From: JAMLHH01 sp964653095
GTDB taxonomy: Bacteria; Bacteroidota; Bacteroidia; Chitinophagales; JADIYW01
Length of the DNA: 64,000 nt
NCBI GenBank assembly: GCA_964653095.1
Contig: CAZZEH010000009.1
Coordinates: 1 to 64,000 of the forward strand
Direction of reading: 5' to 3'
Position numbers and translations under genes: made by a program. The notes below the pieces were generated by a model, which was given only the letters and a program-made list of their open reading frames with translations, searched no databases and was not told the DNA's origin. This document shows, in pieces, positions 43,272 through 51,872 of the stretch (the first letter of the stretch is position 1; each line of letters begins with the position of its first letter).

Positions 43272-43704
43272 ACTCAGCACTTGTATTGAATCACTCCATA
43301 AGCTAAGATACGGTATTGATTCACCGGAAATTAAACTTTTTAGGATAAATGGCGTGACTGCTTAAAAATCTATTGCCGATGCAAGTCGGCTAATCTCATA
43401 GTGCAAATAAAAAATGCTGCACAAACTGCATCGTATTGATTTTTTATTTGAATGCAGCGCTTCTTAATTACTTACTACAGATACATAAGTTCTGTTCTTT
43501 TATTTATTAATTAATATTTTTATATCTCAATTTTGGTATAAGACCGGCGAAAACCATTCTTTACTCTATATCCTTACGGCGTTTTTCTAAACCCGGATTA
43601 TGCCAAAATGCATACCAAATCGATGGGAAACAGGTAATTGAAAAGCCTTGGCCTGACAGCATCTGGCATCTGACTAAAAGCTTCTCTTGGGGTGAATTAT
43701 AAAA
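43272..43704. other. 433-bp intergenic region with 12-bp inverted repeat
   Basis: No gene is supported on either strand. CAAATAAAAAAT at 43404-43415 is repeated inverted at 43439-43450 with a 23-base spacer; on the minus strand this is 255 bp after the hydrolase stop and 130 bp before the kinase ATG, so it could be a terminator-like hairpin or a site controlling the kinase. The remainder is AT-rich. Confidence 0.45.
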
Positions 43705-46293
43705 TTATTCTTTTACCAACTTATATGTGGAGATATCTCCGTGAGGATCTGTAAATACTATGAAATATAAGGAAGGTGACAGCATAGAAATATCTATAGT
43801 ATTTACATTGTCATACAGTGAACCTTTGATGACCTGGCTGCCATTAAGATCAATAATACTATACTTGTAGTCCTTTTTGTCAATCATACTGACATTTAAA
43901 ATGCCAGAAGAAGGGTTTGGGTAAAGTATTAATTCTATTTCCTTGTGGTCGGCAACGCCAGTCACTATTCCAAAAGTAGCTATCACTTCTATATCCTGAT
44001 AGACTTTTTCATCAGTTCTGGGGTTGTCTGTAACGCCATCTGACCATGTAGTAAAAATATAACCATTTGAGGCCATTGCGGTTACCGCATTGCCATCCTG
44101 GCCTTCCTCTATAGTCTGAACAGAGTCTCCTTGCAAATATCCGCCCTCTCCAGAAAAATATTTCAAAGTGTAGTAAATCATATCTTTTTCAAATTCGGCA
44201 GTTACAGCAATATCGCCCTGCACATCTCTATCTGTTCTGGGATTGTCGGTAACGCCATCTGACCATTTTGAAAACAAATAACCTGATTCAGGAATAGCCT
44301 CTATTGAAGCTCCATCTGCAAATTCTTCTACCGTTTGAATACTATCTCCCAGTAAGTATCCATGATCGCCAGATGTATAAACGAGAGTGTAGTAATTAAC
44401 CTTTTTAAAAAATGCCTTAATACTTATATTTCTGGTTACATTTTTGTCCGTTCTTGGGTTATCCAGAATCCCATCTCCCCACTTTAGAAAAGTATAACCC
44501 GCATTAGGGATTGCAGTTATCGGTGTTCCATCATAAAATCTTTCAACTGTCTGTATGGTATCTCCTTCTAAAGAGCCGTTTACAGCAGAATTGTATTTTA
44601 AAGTGTAAAATATCTTTTCCGTAAAAAATGCTTTTACATCGACGTTTTTATTCACATTACTGTCTATTCTGGGGTTATCTGTTCTTTCATCATTCCATTT
44701 TAAAAAATTGTACCCATCATTTGGAATAGCCTCTACCGCTGTTCCATTCGAATTATAAGCTACTGATTGGATAGAGTCACCAGACAAGAACCCATTGTCA
44801 TCGGAAGAGTATTTTAGTTCATAATAAATTGTATCAAAAAATACAGAAACATCTAAATCATTCTTTACTGACTGATCCCAACGTGGATTATTCTCAAGAC
44901 TGTCAGACCACATTACAAATTTATAGCCCGGATTGGGAATAACTTTTACTGGTGTGGCATTGAATAAATCCGGTACAATCTGTATTGTGTCTCCTTCTAT
45001 TACTCCATTATTTCCCGCAGTATATTTTAAAGTATGCAAGAGTGAATCAAAAATTGCTTGTGCAGCTATATCCTCCTGAACTGTATTCTCAATTCTTGGG
45101 TTCTGCATATTCCCATCAGTCCATTTTACAAATTGGAGCCCCATATCCGGCACAGCAGTTACTGCATAACTTTGAACTCCATGCGGAACAGTTTGTATAA
45201 TGTCATCATATACCTGACCTCCATTTAGAGCTCGATAATTTAAAGTATAAAAGGGATCCGATAAATCACTACATCCTACATCATGAAGAAAAGCCATTGT
45301 CCGATCTACTAAAACTTCAATAGAATTAATAGAAAAAACATGATTCAAATCCGGTGCTAAAAAGAGATTTGACTTTACACCCTTGGAAACAAGTTTATTT
45401 ACAATACTTTTTGCCCCATGATACATCCCCCATAAGGGCGCATTTGCGAGTCCAAACATCAGATAATTGGCGTCAATAGGGACTACACCGTCCTGTTCAT
45501 AATGAAATGCCATTATATTAATGGCAGGTTGATTATCAATCCAATCAATGTCGAATAATGCGCCACTATCAATAATTAGGTTTTTAATAGTACTGGAAAA
45601 AGAATAATTTCTATACTGAGAATTTTCATTCTCCAAACCGTCCACTTGATTGATAGCTTCAGTCCAGTCTGAATCCAAATTATCATTCTCATCCAAATAA
45701 ACTGCTGTTAATGCAGCAATTCCACCTGCGGAAGCTCCATAGATTGTAATATTTGAGGTGTCAATTTGGTATGGATTCCCTTGTACATCTACAGTATATT
45801 TTAAAAACTTCACAGCTTCTTTTATATCTTGAGCAGCTCTTAATACAGCTTTATTAAACCTAATCTTTGAATCAAAAAGAATGGCAGGTGTTATATCCAA
45901 TCCAAGCGGATGTTCTTCTTTTCTATAAGTGATTGGTATCGCTATATATCCTCTTTTTGAATACTCAGTTGCAAGTTCTGTTATATGTATGTGTCCCAGA
46001 CCTCCCTTTGTAAAGCCACCATCATGAACAATTAAAATAATGGGTCTAATAGATGTAGTATCTTCCGTAGTAGCTGGTTTGTAAATATCCAGAAAAAGTT
46101 CCTCGTTCATTCCGAGATTATTTTTATTAGTTGAATATAAAATTCGAGGGAGCGTATCAATATTTTCAAAAGAAACTTCCTGATTATTAATACTAATGCA
46201 TTGGGCATTTGCATTGTTAATCTTTGTTGGTATAAAAACGAAAAAAAATAGAAATAGAATGAGAATCCTATATAGTAATAACATGTATCTCAT
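43705..46293 (-). CDS. Secreted alpha/beta hydrolase with six InlB-like repeats and T9SS tail
   Basis: An 862-residue exported protein. A signal peptide (about 1-31) precedes an alpha/beta hydrolase domain (45-340) related to copies 1-3: oxyanion motif H-D-G-G (H90), nucleophile elbow G-A-S-A-G (S188), acid E-Q-D-G (D268), base L-N-H-V-F (H318). Residues 348-775 are six tandem repeats of about 70 residues with the divergent InlB B-repeat pattern (T-L-K-Y, G-D-S-I-Q-T-V, A-I-P-x-x-G-Y-x-F-x-K-W-x-D, D-N-P-R-T-D). A T9SS tail (785-862, Y-P-N-P-S-S-G) ends it. The repeats probably form a stalk or adhesive arm on the cell surface. It is divergent from another family member at 46721. Substrate unknown. 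Confidence 0.87.
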   Translation of the reverse strand: MRYMLLLYRILILFLFFFVFIPTKINNANAQCISINNQEVSFENIDTLPRILYSTNKNNLGMNEELFLDIYKPATTEDTTSIRPIILIVHDGGFTKGGLGHIHITELATEYSKRGYIAIPITYRKEEHPLGLDITPAILFDSKIRFNKAVLRAAQDIKEAVKFLKYTVDVQGNPYQIDTSNITIYGASAGGIAALTAVYLDENDNLDSDWTEAINQVDGLENENSQYRNYSFSSTIKNLIIDSGALFDIDWIDNQPAINIMAFHYEQDGVVPIDANYLMFGLANAPLWGMYHGAKSIVNKLVSKGVKSNLFLAPDLNHVFSINSIEVLVDRTMAFLHDVGCSDLSDPFYTLNYRALNGGQVYDDIIQTVPHGVQSYAVTAVPDMGLQFVKWTDGNMQNPRIENTVQEDIAAQAIFDSLLHTLKYTAGNNGVIEGDTIQIVPDLFNATPVKVIPNPGYKFVMWSDSLENNPRWDQSVKNDLDVSVFFDTIYYELKYSSDDNGFLSGDSIQSVAYNSNGTAVEAIPNDGYNFLKWNDERTDNPRIDSNVNKNVDVKAFFTEKIFYTLKYNSAVNGSLEGDTIQTVERFYDGTPITAIPNAGYTFLKWGDGILDNPRTDKNVTRNISIKAFFKKVNYYTLVYTSGDHGYLLGDSIQTVEEFADGASIEAIPESGYLFSKWSDGVTDNPRTDRDVQGDIAVTAEFEKDMIYYTLKYFSGEGGYLQGDSVQTIEEGQDGNAVTAMASNGYIFTTWSDGVTDNPRTDEKVYQDIEVIATFGIVTGVADHKEIELILYPNPSSGILNVSMIDKKDYKYSIIDLNGSQVIKGSLYDNVNTIDISMLSPSLYFIVFTDPHGDISTYKLVKE
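43969..45252 (-). repeat. Six tandem ~210-bp coding repeats
   Basis: Six consecutive units of 69-71 codons encode InlB-like repeats at residues 348-416, 419-487, 489-558, 561-630, 633-703 and 706-775 of the hydrolase. The last three units are the most alike (V-T-D-N-P-R-T-D shared by five and six), suggesting recent growth at the 3' end of the array. Confidence 0.85.
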
Positions 46294-46720
46294 GTCAAAA
46301 TCTTTAAGTTAAAAAAATAATGAGTGTATTTACTTGAAATATCACCTTTAAAATATAGCTTAATTAAAGTAAATCGGTTCGATGCAAAAGTATCATACTT
46401 CTTTAAAAGGAAAGAAGTATCCTCAAAAAGAGACGGTTAAATAAAAGAGTATAGCGAAGAAATCTTTAGATTACAGATTTAAAACACTAAAAATATTTAT
46501 CTATTCCAGAGAGGCACACTGATTATTTGCGCACCCGATTAAATATTTTAAAGTCTTAAATGGGACAAGAGAACCCGGATGATGATAAGATGGTAAAGAT
46601 CTTGAAAGAATCGGAAAAACGACGAAACGCATTCTTCGGAGGTGGTAAAAATATATCGAAATTATTGAGTATATAAAAAATTATCACTAATTTTAAACTG
46701 CAAATTAACACTTCGTTATC
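46294..46720. other. 427-bp divergent intergenic region with a micro-ORF
   Basis: Regulatory space between two divergent hydrolase genes. On the plus strand 46560-46676 is an open frame of 38 codons starting ATG, G-Q-E-N-P-D-D-D, containing K-R-R-N-A-F-F-G-G-G-K-N-I. It is not like the rest of the intergenic DNA in composition and may be a micro-protein or a gene remnant; the G-G-G stretch faintly recalls the N-terminus of biotin-dependent carboxylase beta subunits. No clear promoter box recognised. Confidence 0.35.
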
Positions 46721-47986
46721 ATGAGAACACTTTTATTGCTGTTTGTTTTTGCTCTAACCATAAAAACAGGCTATTCCGAAGAATGTGAAACTATTCGGTA
46801 TAAAGAAAAGATTTTCGACGAAATCGAAATTATCGAAGACATACAATACGGCTCTAACCTCAACAATATAAATAAGGAGCAATCGCTCTATTTAGACGTC
46901 TTCATGCCTTCACTCAATCAGGATACACTAAAAAGACGACCGGTAGTATTGCTTTTTCACGGAGGTTCTTTTGTCGGAGGAAGCAGAAAAGTTTCTACTA
47001 TTAGATTTATGGCCAACGAGCTCGCACGGAGAGGATATGTGGCCATTCCGGTACAGTACCGTTTAGAACAGGTAGCTGGTAACGGAGAGCCTATTCTTAA
47101 TTTTGCCAATAAAATTAAATGGTACAAAGCAATTCTCAGAGGGGCACAGGACATTAAAGGTTCTATTCGGTACTTGAAATACACTGTGGCACAAGAGGGG
47201 AATCCTTATGGCATTGACACCAGTAACTTCACGCTTTACGGTTCATCCGCAGGAGCTATCGGAATTTTGCATGCCACATACTTAGACGATTCAGACGAAA
47301 TAAATCTCGCATGGACAAACGCTGTCAATGATTTGGGTGGTTTGGAAGGCAATACATCCACTCATCTACAATATGGCTCTGTCAATACCGTAAAAAATCT
47401 CATTGTGGACAGTGGTGCACTATTTGAAAAAGACTGGATAGGTGATAAAAATGATGTAGCCGTATTATCTGCACATCACAATCAGGACCCTACCGTCCCA
47501 TTTGGCCACGGTTGTTTTTATGTCGGATTTTGCCATTTGGGACAGCATTACGGACCCCTGCAATATGTTCCTGTCCTACAGGAAAACGGTTCCAGGGTGG
47601 AACAATATGTAGTGCAAGGTGCAGCACATCCGGTGGATGATTTGAATCGGGAACTTGCTTTGGAAAAAACTGTAAACTTCCTTTATGAATCTCAATGTCA
47701 GTATGTTCCGGAGGATCCGATTCCAACCTCTATTCGATCAAATACTCTAACAGAGTTAAAGGTCTATCCGAATCCAAACAGCGGGATATTTACGGTTCAG
47801 AGTTCGGAGCTCTCAGGCGTTGATAAACTACAGTTATATTCTGTCAGCGGGCAACTGATGCAGGAAATTAGGCTGACCAATCTGTCTCAGCAAATTGAAT
47901 TAGACTATCCGAACGGGATGTATTTTATGACTCTTTCCAATCCTCAGGGCGTCAAAGGAATGACAAAAATCACGATTAGTCGATAA
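46721..47986 (+). CDS. Secreted alpha/beta hydrolase with T9SS tail, fifth member
   Basis: A 421-residue exported hydrolase. Signal peptide to about S19. Catalytic motifs: F-H-G-G-S (H80), G-S-S-A-G (S176), acid in N-Q-D-P (D256), base in A-A-H-P (H303). It is closest to the 862-residue protein: both have the segment A-Q-D-I-K, Y-L-K-Y-T-V, G-N-P-Y, I-D-T-S-N and N-L-I-V/I-D-S-G-A-L-F, which copies 1-3 lack or vary. The T9SS tail (about 345-421) has Y-P-N-P-N-S-G and ends K-I-T-I-S-R. No InlB repeats. Converges with carA. Extracellular or surface esterase inferred; substrate unknown. Confidence 0.85.
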   Translation: MRTLLLLFVFALTIKTGYSEECETIRYKEKIFDEIEIIEDIQYGSNLNNINKEQSLYLDVFMPSLNQDTLKRRPVVLLFHGGSFVGGSRKVSTIRFMANELARRGYVAIPVQYRLEQVAGNGEPILNFANKIKWYKAILRGAQDIKGSIRYLKYTVAQEGNPYGIDTSNFTLYGSSAGAIGILHATYLDDSDEINLAWTNAVNDLGGLEGNTSTHLQYGSVNTVKNLIVDSGALFEKDWIGDKNDVAVLSAHHNQDPTVPFGHGCFYVGFCHLGQHYGPLQYVPVLQENGSRVEQYVVQGAAHPVDDLNRELALEKTVNFLYESQCQYVPEDPIPTSIRSNTLTELKVYPNPNSGIFTVQSSELSGVDKLQLYSVSGQLMQEIRLTNLSQQIELDYPNGMYFMTLSNPQGVKGMTKITISR

Positions 47987-48014
47987 TATATAAAGTCTTG
48001 TTAGTTGCTTTAAC

Positions 48015-49097
48015 TCAAGCGCGCATCATACTCAGGAACTGATCATACAAGTGCCATGAGTCTTGTGTATAAGGGATATACCGCACGCTGAAAGCCTTTT
48101 TCCCCGCGACACGAAAACCTTCAACAGACTTGTCATGAAGACTTTGGTGGGTCTTCACGATTTTATCAGAGTTTAAAAGGATATTCTGATTTATTTCATA
48201 ACCGTATATTCTCTTAGTTATTTCGCCTTTCCCGGACTCAAGATTTTGTACAGGATAATTTGATCCCCGATGTTTGTATTTGGAAGTCAAAGTATCAATA
48301 CCTAAAGCTTCTGCCAAAATCAGGTGTCCCAATCCGATACCAAACAATGGCACATCTTTTTTCAGGGCTTGCTGCACCAGCTCAATCGTATTCGTTAATA
48401 ATTTTGGGTTATCGGGTCCGTTAGATAAAAATATTCCGTCAGGGCGGTATTCCATCAGGTCTGCGTAAGATGAATCTGAAGGAAAAACTTTGACCTGGCA
48501 TCCCCTGTCTGTCAGACTCCTAACTGCACTCATAGTCAGTCCAAGATTGATTGCAGCTACTTTATATCGAACGTCCCCCTCCTGCGGTTCAAAAACTTCG
48601 GAAGTTTCAGATAAAAACTTTCTCTTTGTGTTTGCCTTCGTTTTGCTTGCTAACAATTTTTGAAGCAGTACTTCTTTATCGGTTTCTTCGGAAGAGATTA
48701 CTCCATACATTCCCCCATTTACTCTCAAATACTGAATTAATTCTCTGGTGTCAATCCCGTAAATGCCGATAATTCCTGAATCTTTTAAAAAATCCTGAAG
48801 GCTGTCGTTTGCCTTGGCTCTGGAAAATATTTGAGTATAATTATTGCAGATTACTCCGGACAAATATACTTTGGAGGATTCGAGTTCATCATTTGTTATT
48901 CCATAATTACCTATGTGTGCATTAGCTGTTACTACTAAGCTGTCGCTTGACGAAGGATCTGTGGCCACCTCCTGAAATCCAATCATGCTCGTCAGGAAGC
49001 TTAATTCTCCGACAATCGTTCCGGTTTCTCCGAATGAAAATCCGCTAAATTCAGTTCCGTCTTCAAGTAATAACAGAGCTTTTTTATCTTGTACCAT
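48015..49097 (-). CDS. carA: Carbamoyl phosphate synthase small subunit, glutaminase triad lost
   Basis: A 360-residue protein colinear with CarA along its whole length. The N-terminal domain is well kept: L-E-D-G-T, G-F-Q-E, H-I-G-N-Y-G, G-I-Y-G-I-D-T-R. In the class I glutamine amidotransferase half the catalytic elements are gone: the F-G-I-C-x-G-H elbow is F-G-I-G-L-G-H, so the nucleophile Cys is Gly255 (codon GGA); the terminal H-P-E is I-P-Y (341-343); N-G-P-G-D-P is N-G-P-D-N-P. The position after rplQ is a common carA site in Bacteroidota, so this is probably the orthologue, not a stray paralogue. It likely cannot hydrolyse glutamine and may act as a scaffold for an ammonia-using CarB. 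It has its own -7 box and sits behind a terminator. Confidence 0.85.
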   Translation of the reverse strand: MVQDKKALLLLEDGTEFSGFSFGETGTIVGELSFLTSMIGFQEVATDPSSSDSLVVTANAHIGNYGITNDELESSKVYLSGVICNNYTQIFSRAKANDSLQDFLKDSGIIGIYGIDTRELIQYLRVNGGMYGVISSEETDKEVLLQKLLASKTKANTKRKFLSETSEVFEPQEGDVRYKVAAINLGLTMSAVRSLTDRGCQVKVFPSDSSYADLMEYRPDGIFLSNGPDNPKLLTNTIELVQQALKKDVPLFGIGLGHLILAEALGIDTLTSKYKHRGSNYPVQNLESGKGEITKRIYGYEINQNILLNSDKIVKTHQSLHDKSVEGFRVAGKKAFSVRYIPYTQDSWHLYDQFLSMMRA

Positions 49098-49101
49098 GCT
49101 G

Positions 49102-49109
49102 CAAAAATA
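49102..49109 (-). promoter_or_regulatory. Putative -7 element of carA
   Basis: TATTTTTG on the minus strand, 5 bp upstream of the carA ATG, a full TAnnTTTG match. Together with the terminator at 49127-49162 it suggests carA is transcribed apart from the ribosomal operon, with a nearly leaderless message. Confidence 0.45.
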
Positions 49110-49126
49110 TATTAATCTTATATACT

Positions 49127-49162
49127 AAAAAAGGATAGTACCTTTCAGCACTATCCTTTTTT
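49127..49162 (-). terminator. Terminator of the ribosomal superoperon
   Basis: A 13-bp perfect stem (AAAAAAGGATAGT and its complement) with a 10-base loop, ending in a T-rich tract on the minus strand, 23-58 bp after the rplQ stop. A clear rho-independent terminator. Confidence 0.85.
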
Positions 49163-49184
49163 TTATTATTTATCGACATTTATT

Positions 49185-49787
49185 TTATTCTTTTGTTTCT
49201 TCTGTGTCAGTCTCCGGTTCTGTCGGCTCGGGGGTTTGCTCTTCCGCATCTTCATTTTTTACAGACTCGTCAGAAGTTTCAGCTGTAGCTTCGGCCACCA
49301 CACTTTCTTCAGGAGTTTCTTTAGCTTTCACTGCTACTTCCTCTGTGCTTGATTCTGTTGCCTTTTTACCTCTACGTCTCGAACGTCTTGTCTTTTTCTT
49401 AGCTCCGTCGTCTGACTTGGTATATACCTCATTAAAATCCACAAGCTCTATATAAGCCATTTCTGCATTGTCTCCTTTTCTGAAGCCTGCTTTGATTATA
49501 CGCACATACCCACCCGGTCTTTCTGCTACTGCCGGACCTACTACTTCAAAAAGCTCTTTATTTGCACTTTTATTTTGAAGGTAGCTGAAAGTTACTCTTC
49601 TGTTGTTAGTCGTATTCTCCTTGCTTTTTGTAATTATCGGTTCCACATATTTTCTCAATTCTTTGGCTTTCGTAACTGTGGTCACGATTCTCTTATTAAC
49701 CAATAGAGAGGATGCCATATTGGACAACATAGCATCTCTATGTCCCTTTTTGCGTCCTAAATTATTTACTTTATCTCCGTGTCTCAT
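49185..49787 (-). CDS. rplQ: 50S ribosomal protein L17 with long acidic tail
   Basis: A 200-residue L17. Residues 1-118 are the ordinary L17 core (M-R-H-G-D-K-V-N-N-L-G-R-K, then L-R-K-Y-V-E-P and R-P-G-G-Y-V-R). A basic patch K-K-K-T-R-R-S-R-R-R-G-K-K leads into a Glu/Thr/Pro-rich acidic tail of about 60 residues, longer than the 110-130 residues of most L17. Last gene of the superoperon, before a terminator. Confidence 0.96.
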   Translation of the reverse strand: MRHGDKVNNLGRKKGHRDAMLSNMASSLLVNKRIVTTVTKAKELRKYVEPIITKSKENTTNNRRVTFSYLQNKSANKELFEVVGPAVAERPGGYVRIIKAGFRKGDNAEMAYIELVDFNEVYTKSDDGAKKKTRRSRRRGKKATESSTEEVAVKAKETPEESVVAEATAETSDESVKNEDAEEQTPEPTEPETDTEETKE

Positions 49788-49805
49788 TGCTCAAGATTTA
49801 CAGTA

Positions 49806-50801
49806 TTAATCGTCCAATTTAAATTTTGCGAGATCCATCCCGAAAGACAGTCCTTTTTCAGCAATCAACTCTTCAATTTCCATTAATGACTTCCGCCCAA
49901 AGTTTCTAAACTTTAACAATTCATTTGTATCATACTGTACAAGTTCAGCAAGAGTATTGATTTTGGCTGCTTTCAGACAGTTATATGCTCTGACCGACAA
50001 ATCCAAATCTTCAAGAGTGGTCTTAAGAATCTTACGCATGTGCAATACGTGTTCATCTACCACTTCCTCTTCTATAAAGTCATCCGTATCGAAACTGATA
50101 TTTTCATCTGAAATCAACATCAGATGCTGTATCAAGATTCTTGCAGACTCTTTGATCGCATCTTCCGGATGAATAGTACCGTCCGTTACAATCTCTATGA
50201 TTAGTTTTTCAAAGTCAGTCTTTTGCTCTACTCTGGTATTTTCAACGTCATAACGCACATTTTTTATCGGCGTATAAATAGAATCCATAGGAATAAGACC
50301 TATAATAGATGTATCTACATTCTGCTCTTCGGCCGGCACATATCCGCGTCCTTTGCCCACAGTCAGTTCGATTTCGAGATGCACATTTTTTTCCATATTG
50401 CAGATCACTAAATCAGGGTTAGTTATTGTGTACAGATTTGTGTGATCTTCGATATTTCCTGCAGTGAACTGCTCCTGTCCTTTAATAGACAAGAATATTT
50501 TATCGTCACCTACTTCTTCGTCATTCATCACCCTTTTGAAACGCACCTGTTTCAGGTTTAAAACAATCTCGGTAACATCTTCTATTACACCTTTTATAGT
50601 CGAAAATTCGTGTTCAATTCCTGCTATTTTTATAGAAGTAATCGCATACCCTTCCAGTGAAGAGAGCAAGACACGTCTTAGTGCATTCCCGACTGTGGTA
50701 CCAAATCCGGGTTCTAATGGACTAAATTCAAAGGTTCCTTCAAAATCCGTAGCCTTTTGAAGTAAAATTTTATCAGGTTTTTGAAACGCTAATAATGCCA
50801 T
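49806..50801 (-). CDS. rpoA: RNA polymerase alpha subunit
   Basis: A 331-residue alpha subunit. The N-terminal assembly domain begins at about residue 20 (F-E-F-S-P-L-E-P-G-F-G-T-T-V-G-N-A-L-R-R), and the C-terminal DNA/activator-binding domain holds L-S-V-R-A-Y-N-C-L-K and R-N-F-G-R-K-S-L. Lies between rpsD and rplQ as in most bacteria. Confidence 0.98.
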   Translation of the reverse strand: MALLAFQKPDKILLQKATDFEGTFEFSPLEPGFGTTVGNALRRVLLSSLEGYAITSIKIAGIEHEFSTIKGVIEDVTEIVLNLKQVRFKRVMNDEEVGDDKIFLSIKGQEQFTAGNIEDHTNLYTITNPDLVICNMEKNVHLEIELTVGKGRGYVPAEEQNVDTSIIGLIPMDSIYTPIKNVRYDVENTRVEQKTDFEKLIIEIVTDGTIHPEDAIKESARILIQHLMLISDENISFDTDDFIEEEVVDEHVLHMRKILKTTLEDLDLSVRAYNCLKAAKINTLAELVQYDTNELLKFRNFGRKSLMEIEELIAEKGLSFGMDLAKFKLDD

Positions 50802-50826
50802 GAAGGTATAGTTTTAAATTTAAAAA

Positions 50827-51432
50827 TTATTTTGAGTACAACTCCACAATCAGATGCTCCTGTATATTTTCAGGAATTAGTTCTCTTGGAGGGACTTCCA
50901 AATATCTCCCTTCCAGTTTGCCGGCATCAAATTCCAACCAGTTATATCTTTTTACATTTGAAGAAGTCACACTTTCCACAATCATTTCTATGGTTTTTGA
51001 TTTCTCTCTGACTCCAACCACATCTCCGACTTTTAGAGAATATGAAGGGATGTTGACAATTCTTCCGTTTACAGTAATATGTTTATGAGAGACCAATTGT
51101 CTCGCCCCATTTCTGGTCGGTGCTATTCCCAGTCTGAATACGGTATTATCCAACCTCATTTCTAAGAGAGCCAATAATATTTCACCGGTAACTCCCTGTC
51201 TTCTGTTTGCCTCTTCAAAAGTTTTATAGAACTGCTTTTCAAGCATTCCATAAGTGTATTTTACCTTTTGCTTCTCTTTTAATTGCATTGCATATTCAGA
51301 CTTGGAGCCTCTCCTCCGGTTTCCGTGTTGTCCGGGAGGATACTTACGCTTTTCATAGCTTTTGTCATATCCAAAAATCGGTTCTCCGAAAGCTCTAGCT
51401 TTTTTCGTACGTGGACCTCTGTATCTTGCCAT
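50827..51432 (-). CDS. rpsD: 30S ribosomal protein S4
   Basis: A 201-residue S4, an early 16S rRNA-binding protein. The N-terminus M-A-R-Y-R-G-P lacks the zinc-binding Cys set, as in cysteine-free forms; the S4 RNA-binding domain has R-L-D-N-T-V-F-R-L-G, R-Q-L-V-S-H-K-H-I-T-V-N-G. Confidence 0.98.
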   Translation of the reverse strand: MARYRGPRTKKARAFGEPIFGYDKSYEKRKYPPGQHGNRRRGSKSEYAMQLKEKQKVKYTYGMLEKQFYKTFEEANRRQGVTGEILLALLEMRLDNTVFRLGIAPTRNGARQLVSHKHITVNGRIVNIPSYSLKVGDVVGVREKSKTIEMIVESVTSSNVKRYNWLEFDAGKLEGRYLEVPPRELIPENIQEHLIVELYSK

Positions 51433-51459
51433 TCTACTGTATTTATCTCTTTATTATGA

Positions 51460-51849
51460 TTATACTCTTCGCTTTTTGGGAGGACGACATCCGTTGTGCG
51501 GTATAGGTGTCACATCTCTAATTATAGTCACTTCCAATCCGCTTGTTCCCAAAGTTCGGATAGCAGACTCTCTACCGGAGCCTGGTCCTTTCACATAAAC
51601 TTCAACTTTCCTTAAGCCGGCATCATAAGCCGTCTTAGCAGCATCTGAAACAGATACCTGCGCGGCGTAAGGTGTACTCTTTTTGGAGCCTCTGAATCCA
51701 TGTTTCCCCGAAGAAGACCATGAAATCACCTGTCCCTGCTTATTGGTCAGACTTACTATCAGATTATTGAACGTAGATTTAATATATGCATATCCCTCTG
51801 CCTCTACTTTGACAGTTCGTTTTTTTACTGTTTTGTCTCTTTTAGCCAT
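51460..51849 (-). CDS. rpsK: 30S ribosomal protein S11
   Basis: A 129-residue S11 of the platform of the small subunit: F-N-N-L-I-V-S-L-T-N, K-K-S-T-P-Y-A-A-Q, G-P-G-S-G-R-E-S-A and the C-terminal H-N-G-C-R-P-P-K-K-R-R-V are all present. Confidence 0.98.
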   Translation of the reverse strand: MAKRDKTVKKRTVKVEAEGYAYIKSTFNNLIVSLTNKQGQVISWSSSGKHGFRGSKKSTPYAAQVSVSDAAKTAYDAGLRKVEVYVKGPGSGRESAIRTLGTSGLEVTIIRDVTPIPHNGCRPPKKRRV

Positions 51850-51872
51850 AACCTTTACTTAATTATAAATGA

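Noticed and set aside
43969..45252. Regular ~210-bp periodicity that could suggest a CRISPR or satellite array
   Set aside because: The unit length and open reading frame show coding InlB-like repeats; no short identical repeats with unique spacers exist.
48015..49097. carA as a pseudogene
   Set aside because: The frame is intact, the N-terminal domain is well conserved and it has a promoter element; only the glutaminase residues are replaced, which suggests function-specific loss rather than decay.
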